A DNA stretch of 40,069 nucleotides from Spirochaetota bacterium (GTDB taxonomy: Bacteria; Spirochaetota; UBA4802; UB4802): the NCBI GenBank assembly GCA_026414805.1, contig JAOAIH010000023.1, forward strand, positions 1-40,069, given 5' to 3'. The translations under genes were made by a program, and so were the position numbers. Below are positions 1 to 7,662 of the stretch, piece after piece. Numbering within the stretch: position 1 is the stretch's first letter; every line of letters begins with the position of its first letter. The notes below the pieces were generated by a model. That model was not told the origin of the DNA and made no database searches. It worked only from the letters and a program-made list of their open reading frames with translations.

Positions 1-210
1 TTTCTGTATATATAAACGCGGCAGTTTAAAAAAAATAAAAGATTTTTGATAAAAAATTGGCAATTTTGTAAAAAAATAAAAAAGTATGGGGTCAGAGCCA
101 ATTGGTAAAATGATACATCACGCAGGGTGCGCTGAGTACACAGAGTTATGGGAGGGATAGCAAAATTTGGGATCAGAGCCTTAATTCCTAATCTCCGTGT
201 TCTCTGCGAT

Positions 211-244
211 CTCTGCGTGAAATATAATGATACATCACGCAGAG
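211..244. repeat. Perfect 10-bp inverted repeat (CTCTGCGTGA)
   Basis: Left arm 211-220 (CTCTGCGTGA) is exactly complementary to 235-244 (TCACGCAGAG), with a 14-nt AT-rich loop. There is no T-tract after the stem, so it does not look like an intrinsic terminator. It is the first of two related dyads in the 1-532 non-coding region. Confidence 0.65.
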
Positions 245-357
245 TGCGCAAAGTTATTGGAGAAATTTGATTTAGGGGTCAGAGCCTCAACTAAACCACA
301 AAAACCCATACCTATTTACTTATCAGGGATAAAAGCCTAAACACTCTCCATCTCTGC

Positions 358-415
358 GAACCCTGCGCTCTCTGCGTGAAATAAAATAATGAATCACGCT
401 GAGGACGCAGGGTTC
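358..415. repeat. Imperfect 22-bp inverted repeat, second copy of the CTCTGCGTGA family
   Basis: The arm at 358-379 pairs with 394-415 with three mismatches in 22 and a 14-nt loop. Its inner arm carries the same CTCTGCGTGA sequence as the dyad at 211-244, and the loop length is identical. The outer part adds a GAACCCTGCG arm absent from the first copy. This is a dispersed palindromic repeat of REP-like type; it ends about 118 nt before the MBL-fold gene. Confidence 0.65.
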
Positions 416-532
416 ACAAAGTGATTGAGGGTCAGAGCCTATACAACAGACCTTATGTAATAAAATTATTCTTGAATCTCGTAAAATCCACGATATTATA
501 TATACACAAAAGAAAGCTAATGAGGCTATACT

Positions 533-1489
533 ATGAAAGTCAAATTTTGGGGAGTTAGAGGCTCAATACCAACTACCCTGAGTTCTTTAACTATACGTGA
601 TAAAATAAAGCAAGCTCTCAAACTTGCAACTCCAAAAGACATTGCAAACGATGAATCTATTGATACATTCTTAGATTCACTGCCAACATCAATAGTGGGG
701 ACTTATGGAGGCAATACAACAACTCTTGAAATCAGAACTGCTTCTGACGATTTAATCATTATTGACTGTGGCACTGGTTTAAAACATCTTGGCAACGAAC
801 TATTACAAGGTGATTTTGGCAAAGGCAAAGGATTTGCCACTATTTTACTTACCCACACACACTGGGATCATATACAAGGCATACCATTCTTTGCACCTTT
901 CTACATAAAAGGAAACCGTTTTAATATATATTCCCCCTATGATGACATCAAAGAACGTATTGAATACCAGCAGGTTTTTACTCACTTCCCAATTAACCTT
1001 GAGTACATGCTTGCTCAAAAAGAATTTTTTATTATACCAAAAGAAGGTGAAATATATATAAACGATGTCAAAATTAAGAACAAACGTATGCGTCATCCTG
1101 GAGGTTCGTTTGGTTTTAGGTTTGAAGAAAATGGAAAGTCTTTTGTATTCACTAGTGATTGCGAATTTAATATAGATGAAATTGATAAAATCGATTCATA
1201 TAAAGATTTTTTTGAAAATGCTGATGTATGTGTTTTTGATACCCAGTACACCTTTGAAGAATCAATAAATAAAGTTGATTGGGGGCATTCATCAGCTTCT
1301 ATCGCAATTGATATTGCTGCAATGTTCAATATCAAACGATTGATACTATTTCACCATGAACCAGATTACAATGATAATAAATTAGATGCAGTTTTATCAA
1401 ATGCAAAACTCTATCTTGGAATAAATCCAGCGCGCAGGAGCAAACTTACTATTGATATTGCTCGTGAAGGAATGGAAATAGAAATATAG
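533..1489 (+). CDS. MBL-fold metallo-hydrolase
   Basis: This 318-residue protein belongs to the metallo-beta-lactamase fold hydrolases, in the group that begins with a GVRGS(I/T)P N-terminus like the one seen here and often resembles PhnP/cyclic-phosphodiesterase enzymes. The metal-binding motif HTHWDH is at residues 108-113, preceded by the usual IIDCGTGL strand. Later ligand candidates are the His in RMRHPGG, the Asp in FTSDCEF and the final FHHEPDYND. An insertion of about 40 residues follows GVRGSIPT before GTYGGNTT. The protein is cytoplasmic, with no signal peptide. The start ATG has a GAGG about 8 nt upstream. Its stop codon abuts the ktrA stop codon on the other strand with no spacer. 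The substrate cannot be told from sequence. Confidence 0.9.
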   Translation: MKVKFWGVRGSIPTTLSSLTIRDKIKQALKLATPKDIANDESIDTFLDSLPTSIVGTYGGNTTTLEIRTASDDLIIIDCGTGLKHLGNELLQGDFGKGKGFATILLTHTHWDHIQGIPFFAPFYIKGNRFNIYSPYDDIKERIEYQQVFTHFPINLEYMLAQKEFFIIPKEGEIYINDVKIKNKRMRHPGGSFGFRFEENGKSFVFTSDCEFNIDEIDKIDSYKDFFENADVCVFDTQYTFEESINKVDWGHSSASIAIDIAAMFNIKRLILFHHEPDYNDNKLDAVLSNAKLYLGINPARRSKLTIDIAREGMEIEI

Positions 1490-2176
1490 TTAATCAGCAT
1501 TTTGCAAGCGCTCAATATCACTCAACTTGCCAATAACAACCATAACCGAATGTTCGGTTACAACATCATCAGCAGTTGGTGCTATTTTAATCTGAGCATT
1601 TTTTTCACTTACATCGTTATAATTCCCATTAGTATAATACTTAAGCCCTATAACCTGGCATCCATAACGAGTACTTAATTTCAGGTCTTTCAAAGATTTA
1701 TTTATGAAACTTGCTGGTGGCTTAACTTCAAGTATACCGTACTCTTCAGTAAGGGGAAGATAGTCCATAGCATTTTTTAACGCCAGCTTACTTGCAAGGC
1801 GAATTGCCATATCTCGTTCAGGGAATACAACAGTATCAACACCAATGAGCGTTAGAATCTTGCCATGATCTTCGGAGATAGCTCTCACAATAATTTTTTG
1901 CATGCCAATTTCTTTTAAATATAATGCTATCAATATACTTGCCGCCATATCCTGTCCAATACTGATAACAGCACCGTCAAAATCACTTATGGCAAGCGAC
2001 TCAAGCACCTCCCTATCTGATGCATCTCCTATTATAGCATGGCTAATAAAATCTTTTGCTCTCTGGACAAGTTCTTTATCAATATCCATGCCAAGCACTT
2101 CACAGCCATTTTCTTCAAGTGCTTTGGCTATATTAAACCCAAAGTTACCCAACCCAATAACAAAATATTTTTTCAT
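1490..2176 (-). CDS. ktrA: Trk/Ktr potassium uptake regulatory subunit (RCK protein)
   Basis: This is the cytoplasmic nucleotide-binding gating subunit of a Ktr/Trk-type K+ channel. Residues 1-140 form a TrkA-N (RCK) Rossmann domain with the glycine motif GLGNFG at 8-13 and an acidic MDID at the end of strand 2. The last 80 or so residues look like a TrkA-C domain, which in relatives binds c-di-AMP. The length (228 aa) is usual for KtrA and half that of two-domain TrkA. The gene follows ktrB with only 3 nt between them, so the two are certainly co-transcribed. Confidence 0.93.
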   Translation of the reverse strand: MKKYFVIGLGNFGFNIAKALEENGCEVLGMDIDKELVQRAKDFISHAIIGDASDREVLESLAISDFDGAVISIGQDMAASILIALYLKEIGMQKIIVRAISEDHGKILTLIGVDTVVFPERDMAIRLASKLALKNAMDYLPLTEEYGILEVKPPASFINKSLKDLKLSTRYGCQVIGLKYYTNGNYNDVSEKNAQIKIAPTADDVVTEHSVMVVIGKLSDIERLQNAD

Positions 2177-2179
2177 ACG

Positions 2180-3523
2180 CTATCCTATCATTATATGATC
2201 TTCAGCATAACGAATATTAATAGTTTTTCTTCGTAAAGTCAATGCTGATATTAATGTCAACGGTCCTAACCTACCTGTATACATAACAATACACAAAATT
2301 ATTCTTTCAATTGGCAATGTTTTTGGAGTTATTCCCATGGATAATCCTACAGTACCAAATGCTGATGTCACTTCAAAAAATGACTGCAAAAATTCACCTG
2401 TTGGTAAAGTTGGGAGAGCTACAAGGATAAATGTGGCAAAAAATATAAACAAACCTGAAACTACAACAAGAGTAATAGCTCTTTCTACATTGTCAAATGC
2501 CAATGCTCTTTCCCAAACTATAATCTGCCGCAAACCTTTTAGCCGTGAAGTTAAAAACAACCACAATATTGCAAATGTACTAGTTTTTACACCACCAGCA
2601 ATTGAACCTGGTGAACCACCAATGAACATAAGAAATATCAATACCAGGCAGGTAGCCTCGCGCAATCCTCCAATATCCACTGTATTAAAACCTGCAGTAC
2701 GTGCAGTAACTGATTGAAAAAAAGATGCTAACAATTTTTCCTTAAAGCTCATATTTTGCAAAATGCCATTGAATTCAAGCACAAAAAAAAGAACCATACC
2801 ACCAGCTATCAACAAAACCGTTGTAAAAAGCACAATACGTGTATGCAACGTTAACGTCTTCCACATTTTATTTATGTTAAGGCTTCTTGAAGTAAACAGT
2901 TCGCTCATTACTAAAAAACCAATGCCACCCAAAATAATATCAACAGCAATACTTATTACAACAATGCTATTGCTATTATAATCCATAAGGTTATTGCTGA
3001 ATGTTGAAAATCCTGCATTACAGAAGGCAGAAATTGAATGAAACACTGAATGCCACACAGCATCAGGCAAAGGGAATGTTTTAATAAATTGTGTAAAAAG
3101 GATGATTGCAACTATCGATTCAATAGTAAATGTATAAATAACAATTCTTCCAAGAATATTCCTTATGGGAAGCTTTGATACTTCGCTGTACATATTTTGG
3201 AGTGTAAAACGCCATTTAATGGAAACACTTCCACCCATGAGCGATAGCAAGGCAACTGAAAATGTCATAATTCCCAGTCCACCTAACTGTATCAGCAGTA
3301 TAATTACAACCTGTCCAATAAATGTAAAATCCTTTGCTGTATCAAGAACTACTAGGCCGGTAACGCATACAGCAGAGGTTGAGGTAAATAACGCATCAAT
3401 GAAAGTAATAGTTTTGTTAGTGCAGATTGGGAGGCAGAGTAAAAAGGCTCCAGCAAAAATTAATACAATAAAGCTCAAAAGGACCTTATCAATAGGCGAA
3501 AGATATTCCTGTGGCTTTTTCAT
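2180..3523 (-). CDS. ktrB: Trk/Ktr potassium transporter membrane subunit
   Basis: This is the K+-translocating subunit, an integral membrane protein of four M1-P-M2 repeats. All four selectivity-filter loops are visible: CVTGLV, FCNAGFS, ARTAGFN and GTVGLS, each with its central glycine. I start at the ATG at 3523 (protein begins MKKPQEYLSP, 447 aa). The longer frame from 3547 would begin with a GTG inside the hairpin at 3538-3556. No good Shine-Dalgarno sequence precedes 3523, so the start is not certain. It partners with KtrA just downstream; the tRNA-Val gene lies 41 nt upstream of the chosen start. Confidence 0.93.
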   Translation of the reverse strand: MKKPQEYLSPIDKVLLSFIVLIFAGAFLLCLPICTNKTITFIDALFTSTSAVCVTGLVVLDTAKDFTFIGQVVIILLIQLGGLGIMTFSVALLSLMGGSVSIKWRFTLQNMYSEVSKLPIRNILGRIVIYTFTIESIVAIILFTQFIKTFPLPDAVWHSVFHSISAFCNAGFSTFSNNLMDYNSNSIVVISIAVDIILGGIGFLVMSELFTSRSLNINKMWKTLTLHTRIVLFTTVLLIAGGMVLFFVLEFNGILQNMSFKEKLLASFFQSVTARTAGFNTVDIGGLREATCLVLIFLMFIGGSPGSIAGGVKTSTFAILWLFLTSRLKGLRQIIVWERALAFDNVERAITLVVVSGLFIFFATFILVALPTLPTGEFLQSFFEVTSAFGTVGLSMGITPKTLPIERIILCIVMYTGRLGPLTLISALTLRRKTINIRYAEDHIMIG

Positions 3524-3537
3524 ATACTTATAAAATA

Positions 3538-3556
3538 GGGTATACACTGTATACCC
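3538..3556 (-). terminator. Hairpin after tRNA-Val, possible weak terminator or processing site
   Basis: The sequence 3538-3545 (GGGTATAC) is perfectly complementary to 3549-3556 with a 3-nt loop. On the reverse strand it sits 8 nt after the tRNA 3' end and is followed by TATTTTATAAG, a modest U-rich tail. On the forward strand it is followed by TTCTTTTTT, but no forward gene enters it. It probably marks the end of the rpsT-hup-tRNA transcript or a tRNA maturation site, and it may shape ktrB translation. Confidence 0.55.
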
Positions 3557-3564
3557 TTCTTTTT

Positions 3565-3637
3565 TGGGCGCTAGAGGATTTGAACCTCTGACCCTCTGCT
3601 TGTAAGGCAGATGCTCTCCCAGCTGAGCTAAGCGCCC
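3565..3637 (-). tRNA. tRNA-Val (anticodon UAC)
   Basis: The reverse strand folds into a full cloverleaf of 73 nt. The acceptor stem is GGGCGCT/AGCGCCC, the D arm GCTC...GAGC, the anticodon stem TCTGC/GCAGA with loop CTTACAA (anticodon TAC), and the T arm AGAGG-TTCAAAT-CCTCT. The discriminator base is A and CCA is not encoded. Its 5' end is only 3 nt after the stop codon of the HU gene, so it is probably cut from the rpsT-hup transcript. Confidence 0.97.
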
Positions 3638-3640
3638 CCT

Positions 3641-3913
3641 TTATCTTTGCTCAATATCAGTGAGCTTGCTTGATTTAAAATCTATTACATAGCGAGAAGG
3701 TATTGTAATCTCTCGCTGCGCAATAGGAGAATATACCTTCCTTTCTGATTGCTTGATTCTTGAAAAAACACCAAAACCTTTAATAGTTACCTTTTCCCCT
3801 TTTTGAACTGATGCTACAATTTCATCAACAAATCCATCAACTATCAGTTGCACTACTTCACGGGGAATACCAAATTTAAGATGTAATCGTGTTATGATTT
3901 CATGTTTGGTCAA
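3641..3913 (-). CDS. hup: HU/IHF-family DNA-binding protein
   Basis: This 90-residue histone-like protein matches the HU/IHF fold throughout: an N-terminal helical dimerisation part (MTKHEIITRLHLKFGIPREVV), then GEKVTIKGFGVFSRIK leading into the DNA-binding arm and a C-terminal helix. The arm sequence differs from the canonical RNPxTG motif: around residues 60-75 it reads VYSPIAQREITIPSRY, so it is a divergent HU. The start is a TTG codon with AGGAG upstream; no in-frame ATG fits. It lies 21 nt downstream of rpsT. Confidence 0.92.
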   Translation of the reverse strand: MTKHEIITRLHLKFGIPREVVQLIVDGFVDEIVASVQKGEKVTIKGFGVFSRIKQSERKVYSPIAQREITIPSRYVIDFKSSKLTDIEQR

Positions 3914-3934
3914 AAAATACTCCTGCCTGCACGA

Positions 3935-4198
3935 TTATAACGCAGCATTAACCTTCTTTGCCAAACGGGATTTCTTACGTGCAGCTGTTTTCCAATGAAT
4001 TATTCCTTTGCGTGCTGCAGTATCTATTTTCTTCACAAATTCTTTGAACAAAGCAGGCACAGCTTCTTTTGACTGACTTTCTAATTGTTTACGCACCTTC
4101 TTTTCAGCAGTTCTGATAGATGATTTGACCTGCGAATTTCGCTGTCTTCGCTTTTGGTTCTGCCTGTTCCTTTTTTCCGCTGATTTTATGTTAGCCAA
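3935..4198 (-). CDS. rpsT: 30S ribosomal protein S20
   Basis: This 87-residue, very basic protein begins MANIKSAEKRNRQNQKRR, the standard S20 N-terminus. It contains the helical region IRTAEKKVRKQLES and ends with KGIIHWKTAARKKSRLAKKVN, as in bacterial S20. It binds 16S rRNA in the body of the small subunit. GAGGG precedes the ATG. It is the first gene of the rpsT-hup-tRNA-Val block. Confidence 0.97.
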   Translation of the reverse strand: MANIKSAEKRNRQNQKRRQRNSQVKSSIRTAEKKVRKQLESQSKEAVPALFKEFVKKIDTAARKGIIHWKTAARKKSRLAKKVNAAL

Positions 4199-4265
4199 TG
4201 TTGTACCCTCGTTACTATATGATTATTGATATAATTGCACTTTTTTAAGGATTTAATGAAATGGA

Positions 4266-4294
4266 TATAAACAAATTCTATCACAATGTGTCAA
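4266..4294 (-). promoter_or_regulatory. Candidate sigma-70 promoter for rpsT
   Basis: On the reverse strand TTGACA (4289-4294) is followed after exactly 17 nt by TTTATA (4266-4271). The -35 box is consensus and the -10 box is weak. It lies about 70 nt upstream of the rpsT start codon in an otherwise AT-rich gap. Confidence 0.5.
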
Positions 4295-4348
4295 GAATTT
4301 AATAAATTTTTTTATAAAAATAATACTATTTATAATGTATACCCAAGT

Positions 4349-4876
4349 TTATTGCATCAGACTACGGAATAAATTCTTATAATAATAATAGACTGTTAGC
4401 GAATAAATTTTACCTTTATTTTCAGCTATGGCAATAATTTTTGTATCATCCTTGGTAAAGGTACAGGTTGTGGTTGCACCTTCACTTTGTTTTTGGGGAT
4501 ATCCATATTTTTTTTCTAATTGGGCGATAGCTCCTGTAATAGAATCCATGGAGGGTTTTTGCAGATAATCAGTGACAACATATAATTTGTTATCGATAAA
4601 CATGAAATCTCTTGTAATTTCGCCCGTAACCCTGACAATACTAACTTTTGTTTTATAATTTTCATCAATAGCAAGTATATAGTTAAGTAATTTGTTGGAA
4701 TATCCCTGCAGTTGGCTAAGTGAATATTTTTTAAAAGGTGCTTTTTGAACATAGAGCTTTATAACATCGTTTTCATTTACTTCCCACTTCTGCACGTCAA
4801 TACCAACATACGCCCATACCTGCGCTACCATACACGCAATGCTTAGCATTATCATCATGCTTACTGTTCGTTTCAT
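4349..4876 (-). CDS. Exported protein of unknown function
   Basis: This 175-residue protein starts with a clear secretion signal: MKR followed by a hydrophobic stretch ending near residue 22 at VWA. There is a Cys in the signal, but it is not in a good lipobox, so I read it as a secreted or periplasmic protein. The mature part is soluble and mixed alpha/beta, with a tyrosine-rich C-terminus (VYYYYKN). I do not recognise a family. GGAGCAGG precedes the ATG. It stands alone between rpsT and the GC-rich element at 4971-5105. Confidence 0.75.
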   Translation of the reverse strand: MKRTVSMMIMLSIACMVAQVWAYVGIDVQKWEVNENDVIKLYVQKAPFKKYSLSQLQGYSNKLLNYILAIDENYKTKVSIVRVTGEITRDFMFIDNKLYVVTDYLQKPSMDSITGAIAQLEKKYGYPQKQSEGATTTCTFTKDDTKIIAIAENKGKIYSLTVYYYYKNLFRSLMQ

Positions 4877-4970
4877 AAACGATTACCTGCTCCAATCCAA
4901 CGATTATTATTAAATATCATCCAATTGATAATTAATGTCAAACATTTTTCTTGTTCACACCTTTTATCAC

Positions 4971-5105
4971 GCGTGAGGGATACGAAGGGTGCCTTTTGGC
5001 AGCCACGGGCGCGCTGCAGCTATTATGTAAACACATTGCGCCCGTGGCCGAAGGCTTTAAGCCGAAGCCCGTAGTAGCCCGACCCCGTTAGGGGGCACGC
5101 CCTGA
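4971..5105. repeat. GC-rich palindromic intergenic element
   Basis: A roughly 135-bp GC-rich block sits in a very AT-rich gap. It contains a perfect 11-bp inverted repeat (GCCACGGGCGC 5002-5012 with 5038-5048, 25-nt loop), a direct repeat GCCGAAG at 5047-5053 and 5061-5067, and a CCCC-GTTA-GGGG hairpin (5083-5094). Outer ends AGGGTGCC and GGCACGCCCT are roughly complementary. No frame codes across it. The pattern of ...CTCACGC at one end and GGGCGTGCC...CGGGGTCGGGCT at the other resembles an intergenic repeat I remember from Bacteroidetes genomes; this is recall, not a search. Confidence 0.65.
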
Positions 5106-5134
5106 AAAAATTAATAAATAGATGTTTACAATTA

Positions 5135-6049
5135 TCAATGATGGAGCGTTTTTTGGGATAGCATGTGAAGCTGGTACTGGTCACCACGCTTCAATTTGTG
5201 GCGAAAATTGGTGGATTCATCGGCAATTATTTTTTTAATGTATCGTATATTCCTGTTTATTGCCACCATATACAGATTGCTGTGAATGCCATAGTGTGTA
5301 TCAAAATGGTAAAGACAATATTGCTGTACATTGAGCAGCGTGCTTTTCATGCGTTTAACTGTCATTACATAAAAATCAACGGTCTTACGGATTATATCAT
5401 ATTCGGTAGCATATCCAGGGATGCCTGCTTCCTTGAATTCATAATATAAAAAGAGCAGTTTTTCCAGATACTCCCTATCGGACATCTGACCTAAAAGGTC
5501 AGCGGTACCCATCATTGCTCCAGCCAGTGTATGTTCCTTTGAAACAAATTCCATGGTTTCAAATTTTGCTGAAAGGCCTGTTGATTGTATACATAAAGAA
5601 ATAATAGGGATAAATTGTTCATCAATACCCAATGTTTTATAATGTTTCTTTAAAAAATCAACACTTCGTTGAACATGGACTGCAGTATATTTTGCTCCAG
5701 TTCCTTCGGTATCCCAATCTTCTTGAATATAGCCAACATCATGAAGGAGCGATGCCAAAATTAATGAATATGCCATATCCTGTGCAAGGATTTTTCGCTT
5801 TATATTATATCCATCAAGTATCCGTATTGCAGCAACGGTAGCATCGACAGTATGTTGAAAATCATGGTATTGCGTATTACACTTTTGATATCCTGGGAAT
5901 TTGCCTTCAAATAAATTCTGTATGTGAAAAAAACATGAGGAGATTTTTTCAAAACCTATATAATATTTTGAATAAATTTTTCTGATTTCTTCAAGGGTTT
6001 TTACATGGTCATGAGTATTAAGCAATTTTGACAGCTGAAGTTGCTGCAT
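5135..6049 (-). CDS. HD-domain phosphohydrolase (cyclic-nucleotide PDE-like signature)
   Basis: This soluble protein of 304 residues has an HD metal-dependent phosphohydrolase core. Visible residues are H62 and H66 in YHDFQH, H103-D104 in LASLLHDVGY, and a downstream D184 in GTADLLGQMSD. The YH(D/N)xxH motif followed by a HD pair is the arrangement seen in class I cyclic-nucleotide phosphodiesterases, so cAMP/cGMP or another nucleotide is a plausible substrate; this is inference. I start at 6049 because the ATG there follows TGGAGG; the longer frame to 6160 would run into pgeF. It is the last gene of the reverse-strand run from 9311. Confidence 0.8.
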   Translation of the reverse strand: MQQLQLSKLLNTHDHVKTLEEIRKIYSKYYIGFEKISSCFFHIQNLFEGKFPGYQKCNTQYHDFQHTVDATVAAIRILDGYNIKRKILAQDMAYSLILASLLHDVGYIQEDWDTEGTGAKYTAVHVQRSVDFLKKHYKTLGIDEQFIPIISLCIQSTGLSAKFETMEFVSKEHTLAGAMMGTADLLGQMSDREYLEKLLFLYYEFKEAGIPGYATEYDIIRKTVDFYVMTVKRMKSTLLNVQQYCLYHFDTHYGIHSNLYMVAINRNIRYIKKIIADESTNFRHKLKRGDQYQLHMLSQKTLHH

Positions 6050-6143
6050 ACTTTCCTCCAATGTGAGAATATTTATATTATCTTTTAATTTATAAAAAAA
6101 TGCAAAATTTTTTCTTTTTGTATGATTAAAAAAATTTATATAG

Positions 6144-6878
6144 TCAAGACAAATACACAAAATTCAAGTTTCTACCTTTATCGCCTCTTCTGTGCGAAAA
6201 AAAATCATTATTATTCTGAAATGTACATAAATTTGATATAAATATATGCAAATCAGGAATGCCACACTGCAAGGCTGAATCTTTAATATGTTGCCACATA
6301 TTTAAGTACAGTCTCCCGTCTCTTTTAATGACATACCCATCAAATTGAGAGGCAACATCCTGTCCAATTTCATACGATTGAGGTCCAATTGAAGGTAGTA
6401 TTAGAACATATAATGACTCCGGGCGTGAACCTTTTTTAATCATTAACTGAATGCCTTCCCTTGTAATATTCTGCGCACAACCCCTCCATCCTGAATGCAG
6501 CGCTGCAACTACTCCATTTTCAGCATCAAACAATATTACTGGCACACAATCTGCTGTGCGTATAACAAGGCAAACACCATGTACCATAGTTAAAAATCCA
6601 TCAGCCTTTGCTACAAATGGTTCATCTATACGGGGATGCTGATATATTTCAACAATATCACAGCCATGCACCTGATCAAGCATGACGATATGTTCTGGCA
6701 AAATCCCGGTAGCTTTATATATAAGCATCTTTTCATTGCTTCGTATTTCAACCATAGTGCTGTTATAATCAACCCTATTGGCAGCCTTTGCAATGATACC
6801 TGCCTGTAATCCACACAATCCATAAATTCTATAAATGTGTTGTGAGTCCTTAACAAGATTTATCATAGATACGTTCAC
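6144..6878 (-). CDS. pgeF: Peptidoglycan editing factor PgeF / multicopper-oxidase-fold YfiH family
   Basis: This protein of 244 residues carries the YfiH/laccase-domain signatures: TADCVPVILFD, ALHSGWRG in the metal/catalytic region, and the C-terminal FFSHRRGDKGR. In E. coli the family removes wrongly incorporated L-Ser from peptidoglycan precursors; in other hosts purine-nucleoside activity is reported. The start is a GTG that overlaps the TGA of the upstream PHP gene by three bases, implying translational coupling. An ATG four codons later is the alternative. Confidence 0.9.
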   Translation of the reverse strand: MNVSMINLVKDSQHIYRIYGLCGLQAGIIAKAANRVDYNSTMVEIRSNEKMLIYKATGILPEHIVMLDQVHGCDIVEIYQHPRIDEPFVAKADGFLTMVHGVCLVIRTADCVPVILFDAENGVVAALHSGWRGCAQNITREGIQLMIKKGSRPESLYVLILPSIGPQSYEIGQDVASQFDGYVIKRDGRLYLNMWQHIKDSALQCGIPDLHIFISNLCTFQNNNDFFSHRRGDKGRNLNFVYLS

Positions 6879-7657
6879 AATGATATTGGATATTGTTTTC
6901 TTTTTCTATACCCTACTATTTTTTTATACCCTGCTTTTTTTATAAGACTCAATGCCTCACTGAAATTATATGCCACTTCCTCAGGTGCATGAGCATCTGA
7001 ACCCAATGTGATTGGGACATTGTATTCATACATCTTCTGGATTATATCAAAGGAAGGGTACACTTCATTAACAGGTTTTCGCCATCCTGAAGTATTTATC
7101 TCAATGGCTGTTTTTTGCCTAGCAGCAAGTTGCAATATTGGATCTATGTGTTTACTCATATCAGCTGTTGCCCTATAGCCAAACTTTTTTACCAGGTCAA
7201 AATGCCCAACAATATCAAACAACCCTGTAGCAACCATATCATACACAATACGATAATAATCTTGATATACCTTATTTATATCCCGCCTGGTATATTCTTC
7301 AATAAAGGATGGGTGGTCAAATGGCCAGTCGCCAATAAAGTGGCATGAGCCCACAATGTAATCTATTCGCCTGTCATGTAAAAAGCGCGTTTCAAACGTA
7401 GGATGCAATGGATAATCCACTTCAAAGCCAATCTTTACTGCCACTGGATATTTATCACATAATTTATATAACATCAAAACATATTCTTCAGCTTCTTCCG
7501 GCTCCATAGTGATGTTTTGTCTAAGTAGCAGGGGCAGTGGTGCATGGTCTGAAAAACCAATTTCATATAAATCTGCTTCTATTGCTTTTTCAATATAGTC
7601 TTGCGGTGTACCTGAAGCATGGTCGCACAGGTAAGTATGTACATGATAATCAACCAT
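6875..7657 (-). CDS. PHP-domain histidinol-phosphatase (HisJ family)
   Basis: This 260-residue PHP-fold metal-dependent phosphatase opens with YHVHTYLCDHA, the first metal-binding motif. It continues with IGFSDHAPLP, the IGFEVDY motif, DYIVGSCHFI, DIVGHFDLVKKFG and the terminal ITLGSDAHAPEEV, the full set of PHP ligands. Members of this family dephosphorylate L-histidinol phosphate, but no other his genes are here, so the physiological substrate is inferred from the family only. It is coupled to pgeF downstream and 5 nt from the unknown gene upstream. Confidence 0.87.
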   Translation of the reverse strand: MVDYHVHTYLCDHASGTPQDYIEKAIEADLYEIGFSDHAPLPLLLRQNITMEPEEAEEYVLMLYKLCDKYPVAVKIGFEVDYPLHPTFETRFLHDRRIDYIVGSCHFIGDWPFDHPSFIEEYTRRDINKVYQDYYRIVYDMVATGLFDIVGHFDLVKKFGYRATADMSKHIDPILQLAARQKTAIEINTSGWRKPVNEVYPSFDIIQKMYEYNVPITLGSDAHAPEEVAYNFSEALSLIKKAGYKKIVGYRKRKQYPISL

Positions 7658-7662
7658 TGATA

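Larger units (their letters stand above)
87..439. repeat. Four copies of the word GTCAGAGCC in a non-coding stretch
   Basis: The word (G/A)TCAGAGCC, each time preceded by GGG or GG, occurs at 91-99, 172-180 (ATCAGAGCC), 278-286 and 431-439. A second direct repeat, TGATACATCACGCAG followed by G/A and GTGCGC, lies at 111-132 and 228-249 with one mismatch. The copies are separated by about 81, 106 and 153 nt, too irregular for CRISPR. From memory, words of the form GGGGTCAG... often flank REP-type or Y1-transposase-associated repeats in environmental genomes; that link is inference. The rest of 1-532 holds no convincing gene. Confidence 0.6.

Noticed and set aside
87-439. Short repeats at the window start as a CRISPR array
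   Set aside because: The repeated words are 9-22 nt, irregularly spaced and partly palindromic in AT-rich loops; there are no uniform spacers and no cas gene.
3524-3547. GTG at 3547 as the ktrB start
   Set aside because: It lies inside the hairpin after the tRNA, and the added residues MYTLFYKY do not look like a KtrB N-terminus.
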